A stretch of 64,000 nucleotides of DNA from Paludibacteraceae bacterium (GTDB lineage: Bacteria > Bacteroidota > Bacteroidia > Bacteroidales > Paludibacteraceae). The position numbers and the translations under genes were made by a program. The stretch's first letter is position 1; the number at the start of each line of letters is the position of its first letter. The stretch lies in the NCBI GenBank assembly GCA_017550335.1, contig JAFZPM010000022.1, positions 1-64,000 on the forward strand. The letters are read 5' to 3'. Below are positions 1 to 6,623 of this stretch, one piece after another. The notes below the pieces were generated by a model, which did no database searches, had not been told where the DNA came from, and was given only the letters and a program-made list of their open reading frames with translations.

Positions 1-30
1 ATAGCTCAGTTGGTAGAGCACGACCTTGCC
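1..30 (+). pseudogene. tRNA-Gly fragment (5' half)
   Basis: These 30 bases are identical to positions 112-141 of the intact tRNA-Gly just downstream: the D arm and the anticodon-stem 5' strand, up to the anticodon GCC. The match stops exactly at the anticodon. The following 75 bases (31-105) contain an 11-base palindrome (GGAACGGTTCC) and a second copy of the anticodon arm with a changed centre (CCTTGGCAAGG), but no T arm or acceptor strand. The 5' end lies outside the window, so only the loss of the 3' half can be seen. It should not make a functional tRNA. Confidence 0.7.
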
Positions 31-105
31 CCTAGAAATAGGAACGGTTCCGACCTTGGCAAGGAGAGTTGCGGCACTGATGGGAAGCGAGAGTAGCGAG
101 ATAAT

Positions 106-178
<73 letters not shown>

Positions 179-186
179 CTAAGGAT

Positions 187-271
187 GCCGCAGTGGTGGA
201 ATGGTAGACACGAAGGACTTAAAATCCTTTGAACAGAAATGTTCGTGCGGGTTCAAGTCCCGCCTGCGGTA
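187..271 (+). tRNA. tRNA-Leu (anticodon TAA)
   Basis: Class II tRNA of 85 nt with a long variable arm. The acceptor GCCGCAG pairs with CTGCGGT, the anticodon loop CTTAAAA is enclosed by AAGGA/TCCTT, the T loop is TTCAAGT and the discriminator is A. It lies 8 nt after tRNA-Gly and probably shares its transcript. Confidence 0.96.
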
Positions 272-300
272 CTTTTCCGTAGGGAGGACAGAGAAATAGA

Positions 301-325
301 GGACGCTGGAAGGCGTCCTTTTTTT
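301..325 (+). terminator. Rho-independent terminator of the tRNA-Gly/tRNA-Leu transcript
   Basis: Perfect stem GGACGC/GCGTCC around TGGAAG, followed at once by seven T residues. It lies 30 nt after tRNA-Leu. Confidence 0.9.
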
Positions 326-400
326 GTTTGTGGTGTGTAATCAATTCAATCCGTGTTCCTTTTGCCCTTACAGGGCGTATATGGACATCCGCTCGTTTCC

Positions 401-446
401 CCCAGGGCGATGCCCTGGGCTAGGTAAAGGAATGCCCTTGCAGGGC
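401..446 (+). repeat. Intergenic palindromic repeat (REP-like), copy 1
   Basis: The palindrome CCCAGGGC-GAT-GCCCTGGG is followed by about 10 nt and a second palindrome of the type GCCCTTGCAGGGC. The same two-palindrome unit recurs at 653-700 (other orientation) and at 36332-36377 (other orientation, nearly identical). A further lone half-unit lies at 364-376. Confidence 0.8.
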
Positions 447-582
447 GGACGGGTAAATTGCATGTGGACGCTCCCTTCACCCGTGACGATGGCGGTTCTG
501 GGGAATCAATCTATGGATGGAATGCCCTTGCAGGGCGGACGGGTGGATTGCATGTGGACGTTCTTCGCACCCGTGACGATGG
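429..582 (+). repeat. Tandem repeat, two copies with 90-nt period
   Basis: A block of about 64 nt starting GGAATGCCCTTGCAGGGC and ending CACCCGTGACGATGG occurs at 429 and again at 519, with a few substitutions. The short ORFs across it look like chance ORFs. The rest of 330-720 shows no gene. Confidence 0.75.
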
Positions 583-652
583 ATGTAATGCCTTGCGTAG
601 CGTGGTAATATACATTGAACGCACATCACACGCACAATAATGTGATGGTTTT

Positions 653-700
653 GCCCCGTGGGGGCCGCTCTTTGTATAGCCCAGGGCAACACCCTGGGGC
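653..700 (-). repeat. Intergenic palindromic repeat (REP-like), copy 2
   Basis: Read on the minus strand it shows the same order as copy 1: CCCAGGGT-GTT-GCCCTGGG, a short spacer with CTA, then a G/C-rich palindrome (GCCCCCACGGGGC). It is more diverged than the other two copies. Confidence 0.65.
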
Positions 701-720
701 TGAATGTGGCATGTATGCTC

Positions 721-763
721 AAAAAACAATGGCGTGCCGTTCCATACGACACGCCATCTTTTT
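721..763. terminator. Bidirectional hairpin terminator
   Basis: The stem ATGGCGTG/CACGCCAT (730-751) is flanked by A-rich and T-rich runs on the two sides. On the minus strand it ends the lipoprotein transcript (stop at 788). On the plus strand it also has a short T run. Confidence 0.75.
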
Positions 764-787
764 ATGATTGACAATGTAAATGTGCGA

Positions 788-1504
788 TTATTTTGCTCCG
801 TTCTCCTGCGCAGGTTTGCTTGTGACTGCACGGATCGTCATGCCTTGTTTCCTTTGTCCGTTGTTCATGTTCTGGTTGTGGGTCAACATCCTGACGAAGT
901 AAGCGTCCAACCCGTTGTCCGTCTTTTGCGTAGCGGTCCAAAAGGCGTTAGAGTTGTTGTAGAATGTGGTGCCGTTGTAGTACCCTGAGAAAGGGAAGAG
1001 GATGGTGTTTCCATTGACTTTTGAGATGCCCTTTTTCATGTCGAACCCTTTGCCTTTGTAGTTCTTCACCCATTCCCAGTCGCATCCGTTTATCAGTTCT
1101 TCCCACTCTTCCTTGGTCGGGGTTCTCCATGTGCCGTTCCAGAGGGTGGCGGCGGCATCATCGGCTGGTTCGAGCAACTGTTTGTTGTCAACTTCGCCTT
1201 TCCTTTCGTGGGAGCAATATTTTGTCATCTTGATCTTCGACTCGGCCTCACCGTTGCCCCATTTGTAGTTGTTCCATTCGAAGTTGGTCTTCGCATCGGT
1301 CTCTCCCCATGCGAAATAGCTGCCGTTCTCTTCAGGTATGTTGGCGCCTAGATTACATGTCGCCCACATAGTTCCGCTCGGCAATCCGAGATCCACGTAA
1401 TTGTGTCCTTCCACTTGACCACTAACACTTTCTGAGGATGATGTACATCCTGCTCCTAATAATGCCATAGCAGACATTATCGCCGCAAAAAATAATTTTT
1501 TCAT
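788..1504 (-). CDS. FISUMP-like exported lipoprotein
   Basis: Predicted 238-residue exported lipoprotein of unknown function. The start at 1504 is chosen because a classic lipoprotein signal follows it (MKKLFF, hydrophobic stretch, lipobox LGAGC with the Cys at about residue 20). The upstream extension to 1585 would cross the promoter and add a non-signal leader. The mature part begins with the segment HNYVDLGLPSGTMWATCNLG and has AWGET, GTWRTPTKEEWEELI and FPFSGYYNG motifs, and ends in VRAV-type strands. This pattern is typical of the Bacteroidetes/Fibrobacter 'major paralogous domain' (FISUMP) proteins, whose role is not established. A promoter lies 30 nt upstream and a hairpin terminator downstream, so it is a single-gene unit. 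It is anchored to a membrane by its lipid, probably facing the periplasm or the cell surface. Confidence 0.85.
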   Translation of the reverse strand: MKKLFFAAIMSAMALLGAGCTSSSESVSGQVEGHNYVDLGLPSGTMWATCNLGANIPEENGSYFAWGETDAKTNFEWNNYKWGNGEAESKIKMTKYCSHERKGEVDNKQLLEPADDAAATLWNGTWRTPTKEEWEELINGCDWEWVKNYKGKGFDMKKGISKVNGNTILFPFSGYYNGTTFYNNSNAFWTATQKTDNGLDAYFVRMLTHNQNMNNGQRKQGMTIRAVTSKPAQENGAK

Positions 1505-1532
1505 ATTATCTGTTATTTTTTTTAAATATAGA

Positions 1533-1564
1533 CAAATGTACATCAAATTTTCACGATTTCCAAA
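1533..1564 (-). promoter_or_regulatory. Bacteroidetes-type promoter of the lipoprotein gene
   Basis: Read on the minus strand: TTTG (-33 box, 1564-1561), a 20-nt spacer, TACATTTG (-7 box, 1540-1533). It matches the TTTG/TAnnTTTG consensus and sits about 30 nt before the chosen start codon. Confidence 0.8.
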
Positions 1565-1646
1565 TTTGTGTAAATATTTCGTCAAATAGATGCGAAATGT
1601 ATTTATACTTAAGCACTATGAATTGAGAATTGTGGGCTTTCGCATG

Positions 1647-1693
1647 AAAAAAAGGCTGCGACTACACCTGTTCGTGTGAAGTCGCAGCCTTTA
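1647..1693 (-). terminator. Terminator of the BspA-like gene
   Basis: On the minus strand the stem AAAGGCTGCGACT/AGTCGCAGCCTTT is followed by a run of T. It begins 21 nt after the stop codon at 1714. Confidence 0.9.
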
Positions 1694-1713
1694 TCAGAGG
1701 TGGTCAAATATCG

Positions 1714-4700
1714 TTAGTATACAACGAATTTGGCCTTTTGTCCATTGATCTCTATGACATAGCTGGCTTGGCGAGGAAGCGGTACCTGCGTCACATCCTT
1801 GGCGACACCTCCCGCAACGAGGGTGCCACGCACATCATAGATGCGGTAAGGAGAATCGGCGGATGCATGGATAAAGAGGGAACCGTCGGATGTCCAGATG
1901 CGCAACCCGTCATTTCCGATCGATGAGAGGCCTGTACTCTGGACGTATAGGCCCGTCACTGTAATGTCCTCGGCCGGCATCGTCTCCGGCAATCCTACCC
2001 ATCCATCAAATGTATAGCCCTTCTTCGCTGGCCCGGCTATCGGCGTAATCGTGTCACCGAAGGCGATGGTGTCTTTTTGATAAACCTCGTCATCCACCTT
2101 GTAGGTGAGGACATATTTATTCGCAGTGAATAAAGCATTAAAGGTGAGGTCATATGTAGGCATTGTCAGTGGCGTGCCTTTCTCTCCTATCCATCCGTTG
2201 AAAGTATAACCTGTCTTCTCTGGCGCTGGAATGCTTTCGTGCGTGATAGGGGTGCCGCTGGCCAATGTATCCTTCATATACAATTCACCATCCACCATGT
2301 AGTTGATGACAAACCCATCCTTTTGCCACAAAGCGGTACATGTGTATGGAACGTTGAAGAAATCCTCCTGATTGATCGTCAAGGTGGAGAGCGTGTCAAG
2401 TCTCGTGATCGAGCCACCCTTTTGGGAGACCTCCCAACCAACGAAAATGTAATCCTCCTTTACAGGGTCGCTAATTGTTAGCGGACAATCCTGGAACTCA
2501 AATTCTTCCACACTTTTCTTTCCATCTTTCCATGCGCCACCATCCAAATTGTAGATGAAGCTTGATTTGTAGTAGGTAAACACACCTGTGGCCTTGTCGG
2601 GCTCATCCACACGCGCAGCCAAACGGTAATCGTTAAAGTCACTAACTTTCGACCCGTAGCCTCCAACTAAGGCGTCACATCCGTCGAACATGCCTTTATA
2701 AGCAATCGCCATCGGCACATCATCCCCCACGATGATTTTTTTCAAGGAAGAACAACCGGCAAATGCACCGTTAAAGGCATTACATGAATTGACTGGGCGG
2801 TTGAATCTGAGGGTGGAGAGATCGATATATTCAAGATCTTTGCATCCATAGAACGTATAATTCATAACGCTGATCTCGAGATTCTCAAGTCCCTTGATAC
2901 GCTTCAGTCGTTCGAATCCATAGAACCAATAATTTAATGGGAATCCGTTGTCTATATTCGCATAGCTTTCTAAGTAAGCGAAGGTCGGATCGATTATGAT
3001 CGTGTCTACAAACGAACGGGTGTCTTTCCAAGGCACAGTATCGCTGTTATTGAACAGGATGGAATTAAATGTGACCGCATTCTTCGGCATATTTGTGCCT
3101 TGGTATAGCGTCAACGTGTGTGCGCTTGAATCCGCCACGAAATACCGAACGAGTTCATCGGTTAAATACCCAGGCTTCCCACCTTCCCCATCTACGTGAG
3201 CATAGGCTGAATCTATGCGCATGTGGCTTATTGAGTCATAATGTATGGCTGCATTATATTTCGTGCCTAATTTGCCGACTAGATTTGTACATTCATCAAA
3301 AATATAATTGCCCTTTTCCAAGGAGGCTGTACTCCATTTATCATCAACTACAATATGTTTCAGATTGGTGCAGCCAGCAAACAACGAGTACATGTCGGTT
3401 ACATTCTTTGTGTCAACGTGCCGTAGATCGATGATGGCAATTTTTTCACAGCCGGAAAACATATAGCTCATGTCCTTCAGCGTGGCCGTCGTATGGGTTA
3501 TTTGGGTCATGTACGTAAGGCTTTTGCAACTTCCGAACATGTCACTCATGGTTGTCACGTTCTTGGTATTTAAACTATGCTTTATGGATGCTAGTTTCCT
3601 ACAGTCCGCGAACATGGCGGACATGTCTGTCACTTCGGCTGTTTCAAGGTTTTTGATATCAATCTCCGTAAGTGATTGGCAACCAAAGAACATATTACTC
3701 ATGTCAGTGACTTTCCTTGTGTCGAACTCTTTCAGGTCAATTGACTCCAGGGAAGCCATTGAGTGGAACATGTGATTCATGTCGGTCACGTTGCTCGTGT
3801 TGAAGGAGCTTAAATCCAGAGAGGTGAGGCGTAGGCAATCGGCGAACATGCTGCTCATGTCGGTCACGTTACCCGTCTTGAATGAACGAAGGTACAATGA
3901 TCGGAGTTTATAGCATCCGTTGAACATGCCGCTCATGTCGGTCACATAGTCCGTCTTAAATGAACCAAGATACAATGAATCGAGGCTGTTACAATCATTG
4001 AACATCCGACTCATGTCGGTCACGTTGTCCGTAACCAAATTATCCAATCCTTCAATCTTCCTAATTCCCTTGAATCCATCGAACATCTTCTTTAATGTAT
4101 ACGGCTTAAAAGCCTTCATGGAAGGGTCGATAACAACCAACGTGTCTTTTTCAGGATATAGTTTACCTCCGGATAAGTCCGGATTCACCTTGCTCTGCCA
4201 GAAGTAATCGATGCCTTGGTTGCCATTCTGGTGTAGGATGTATGAATTGTCGGGAGCGATGCCATAGCGGAACGTTAGGATATCTCCTTCCCGTTCGATG
4301 TAAACTTGTCGTCCGTAAGAAAGATAGCCTGGATTTCCTGCCCCCTCATCGATGTGGGCGTAGGATTTATCTATGTGGTTCTCATCATATACTGTGCCTT
4401 TTTCCCCGACCAATGATACACATCCTTTGAACATGTTATCATCACTGCGAAGGGAATCCGTTCGCCAATCTTTACCCACCAAAATGGTCGTCAATGAAGA
4501 ATCTTTCCCAAACATAGATGACGCAACAATCACATAGCCGGGGTTGAAACTGGACAAATCCAAAGTGTCCAGACTGCTACATTCGTTGAACATATAATTC
4601 ATGTTGAGGACTCTCTGAGTGTTGAAACTGGTCAGATTCAGTCTTTTACATTTGCGGCATTTCAAGAACATAGCAGCCGTGGTACCCACCTCCCGTGTGT

Positions 4701-6066
4701 CAAATTGGCTTAAATCCAGTTCTTCGAGAGAGGAACAACCGGAGAACATTTGATCCATTCTTGTCACCTTTTTTGTGTTAAATTTATACTTGTTAAAATT
4801 CAACGAAGTAAGAGATGCACAGTCTAGGAACATTGCAGACATGCTTCTGACAGAATCCGTCACCAGATACTCCAACCCTTCAATCGTTTTTATCCGGGAA
4901 AAACCGCGGAACCAAAAGGCGAGGGTGGTCGGTCGATAGGCTTTCATCGATGGATCAATCACAACGTTTGTCACTTTCGCACCATCAATCGTGTCTTGAT
5001 TGAGGACCCATTTATTATCGCTAAATCTATGTGCATTAGGTGCATCGACACCGTAATACAACTTCAAAGCAAATGAGTCAACACGTCCCGATACATCATA
5101 ATGAATGTCGTACGGTAGGGCATACGGATTAAGATCGTCCTTCGACGTGAAATAGCCTGGGTTGTCCTCCCCGCCATCAATGTGCGCATAGATGCTGCCT
5201 GCTTTTTTATAGGAGGTTCCCTTCCCTCCGACTAGGTGTATGCAGTTTATAAACTGATCCGGATAAGTGGAGTCGTTCGCGAAGTGGGTCTGGTCCCAGC
5301 TGTCGTTGACGATAATGGTTCGCAAATTGGATTCTATTCCTGTTATCGACGAACCGAACACCCTCCATGCCTGTTTTACATTTGTTATGTCTAAATTACT
5401 TAGATCCAATACTTCCATCTCCAGCGTGGAATTGAACATTCCGGATATCTCCTCCACTTTTCTTGTGTCAAAACTGCTAATATTCAAGGCTTTGAGTTTG
5501 ATGCATCCCGCAAACATAAAAGCCATATTGCGCACCTTGCTCGTGTTGAAGCTGCTAAGATCCAGCGATTGGATAGCTGTACAGCCTTCAAACATGGATT
5601 CCATGCTAATCACATCATCCGTCACTAGATTCTCCAGTCCATCGAAGCTATTTGCCGACAAGCTGTAGAACCAACCCGCAAGAGTGTCTGGGCGATACGA
5701 TTTTAGCGATGCGTCGATAACCACTTTTTGGACTTTACCCCCATTTAAGTACGAAGCATCGGACTTCCATACGCTTTTAGGTGCGCTGCTTGGATTTTCC
5801 GCCGCCACATCCCAGATGTAACCTGAAGACATTTTCGGGGTGTAGAAATAGGCACCCTCGCTAGGGGTCTCGCCATACTGCAAAGTGAAGGTGGATTCAC
5901 TCTCGTTGAATACTCCATAAACTACTTTGTCTGCAGCTGTGGCCGACTGATAAGAAAAGAATAACAGGGAAAAGAGTAAGGACAAAACATGCCATCCTTT
6001 CCGTTGCAGACCATGACTAATGCTAGGTCTTTGGACTTTTTTAGTAAAGAATTTACACATACGCAT
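1714..6066 (-). CDS. BspA-type leucine-rich repeat surface protein with T9SS sorting tail
   Basis: A 1450-residue secreted surface protein. Residues 1-45 form a signal peptide with a long basic n-region, a hydrophobic core (VLSLLFSLLFFSY) and a cleavage site near ATAADK. Four successive modules follow (about 46-310, 318-580, 587-968, 972-1165). Each has a beta-rich header, a series of DUF285/BspA leucine-rich repeats of about 24 residues (core TDMSGMFNGCYKLRSL) and a closing LVG..GT.Y...AH.D.G...GY segment. Three Listeria-Bacteroides (InlB-type) repeats with GYTF.GW motifs follow at about 1170-1375. The C-terminal region (1380-1450) resembles a T9SS type A sorting domain (IYDVRGTLV... YVIEINGQKAKFVVY). 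BspA relatives mediate binding to host or other bacteria; that role here is inferred from the family. T9SS genes are not in the window. Confidence 0.88.
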   Translation of the reverse strand: MRMCKFFTKKVQRPSISHGLQRKGWHVLSLLFSLLFFSYQSATAADKVVYGVFNESESTFTLQYGETPSEGAYFYTPKMSSGYIWDVAAENPSSAPKSVWKSDASYLNGGKVQKVVIDASLKSYRPDTLAGWFYSLSANSFDGLENLVTDDVISMESMFEGCTAIQSLDLSSFNTSKVRNMAFMFAGCIKLKALNISSFDTRKVEEISGMFNSTLEMEVLDLSNLDITNVKQAWRVFGSSITGIESNLRTIIVNDSWDQTHFANDSTYPDQFINCIHLVGGKGTSYKKAGSIYAHIDGGEDNPGYFTSKDDLNPYALPYDIHYDVSGRVDSFALKLYYGVDAPNAHRFSDNKWVLNQDTIDGAKVTNVVIDPSMKAYRPTTLAFWFRGFSRIKTIEGLEYLVTDSVRSMSAMFLDCASLTSLNFNKYKFNTKKVTRMDQMFSGCSSLEELDLSQFDTREVGTTAAMFLKCRKCKRLNLTSFNTQRVLNMNYMFNECSSLDTLDLSSFNPGYVIVASSMFGKDSSLTTILVGKDWRTDSLRSDDNMFKGCVSLVGEKGTVYDENHIDKSYAHIDEGAGNPGYLSYGRQVYIEREGDILTFRYGIAPDNSYILHQNGNQGIDYFWQSKVNPDLSGGKLYPEKDTLVVIDPSMKAFKPYTLKKMFDGFKGIRKIEGLDNLVTDNVTDMSRMFNDCNSLDSLYLGSFKTDYVTDMSGMFNGCYKLRSLYLRSFKTGNVTDMSSMFADCLRLTSLDLSSFNTSNVTDMNHMFHSMASLESIDLKEFDTRKVTDMSNMFFGCQSLTEIDIKNLETAEVTDMSAMFADCRKLASIKHSLNTKNVTTMSDMFGSCKSLTYMTQITHTTATLKDMSYMFSGCEKIAIIDLRHVDTKNVTDMYSLFAGCTNLKHIVVDDKWSTASLEKGNYIFDECTNLVGKLGTKYNAAIHYDSISHMRIDSAYAHVDGEGGKPGYLTDELVRYFVADSSAHTLTLYQGTNMPKNAVTFNSILFNNSDTVPWKDTRSFVDTIIIDPTFAYLESYANIDNGFPLNYWFYGFERLKRIKGLENLEISVMNYTFYGCKDLEYIDLSTLRFNRPVNSCNAFNGAFAGCSSLKKIIVGDDVPMAIAYKGMFDGCDALVGGYGSKVSDFNDYRLAARVDEPDKATGVFTYYKSSFIYNLDGGAWKDGKKSVEEFEFQDCPLTISDPVKEDYIFVGWEVSQKGGSITRLDTLSTLTINQEDFFNVPYTCTALWQKDGFVINYMVDGELYMKDTLASGTPITHESIPAPEKTGYTFNGWIGEKGTPLTMPTYDLTFNALFTANKYVLTYKVDDEVYQKDTIAFGDTITPIAGPAKKGYTFDGWVGLPETMPAEDITVTGLYVQSTGLSSIGNDGLRIWTSDGSLFIHASADSPYRIYDVRGTLVAGGVAKDVTQVPLPRQASYVIEINGQKAKFVVY

Positions 6067-6184
6067 AACACTATATTGTTAACAACCAATGCCATAGGCC
6101 TATTTAAACCTATGCGTTCATATCAAATCGCATTTTTTTGATTTTTTGTACACTAAGAATGTAAAGACAGAGTAATAATTACTA

Positions 6185-6192
6185 CAAATATA
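6185..6192 (-). promoter_or_regulatory. Probable -7 box of the BspA-like gene
   Basis: On the minus strand TATATTTG lies about 120 nt upstream of the start codon. A full TTTG -33 box is not present; ATTGC lies at about the right distance (near 6212). The leader between this box and the gene is AT-rich with no clear structure. Confidence 0.45.
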
Positions 6193-6397
6193 TGCTTTTT
6201 CTGAAAAATCGCAATAGTTTTATTGAAAAAATGAGTGAAATGGACGCGGAATTAACATTTTTCGCAAGGCAGGGGGAGGAGATGCTTTTCGGTTCTCTGA
6301 AATAGTAGTTTGTAAATGATTAAATAGTAGATGATTGTGAATGTCTGATACGGAAACTCTTCGGAAGGACCGCTTCCCACGAACCTTTACGCACGGA

Positions 6398-6490
6398 ACC
6401 CTGAAAGGGTGACATATCCCAGCCAGGGGTGTGAACCCCTGGAAAAAGAGCGCATGATGTGGGGAACCCCGAGGGGGTGGTACGGGGTGT
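6398..6490. repeat. Cluster of three intergenic palindromes
   Basis: Three imperfect palindromes follow one another: ACCCT-GAA-AGGGT (6398-6410), CCAGGGGT-GTGA-ACCCCTGG (6423-6442) and a CCCCGAGGGG-type element (6461-6480). Together with the BspA and hsdR promoters, this is all that is seen in the gene-free stretch 6067-6623. Confidence 0.6.
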
Positions 6491-6533
6491 GGGTTAGTTG
6501 CTGATGGGTCTGTTTTTTAGGTGCTCTAAAGGT

Positions 6534-6562
6534 GTTGCAGTAGTGGAATTATTGTATATTTG
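6534..6562 (+). promoter_or_regulatory. Probable promoter of the hsd operon
   Basis: TATATTTG (6555-6562) matches the -7 consensus. GTTG at 6534-6537 is the nearest -33-like box (spacer 17, shorter than usual). It lies 61 nt before the hsdR start codon. Confidence 0.55.
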
Positions 6563-6623
6563 CGTGTGTGACTTGCAAAACATGGCAATTCGGGTGGTCT
6601 GACCCCTTAAAAACTGAGCGCAA

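Noticed and set aside
324..831. Short overlapping ORFs on both strands in the repeat cluster
   Set aside because: They are made of palindromic and tandem non-coding repeats, overlap each other in several frames and have no promoter.
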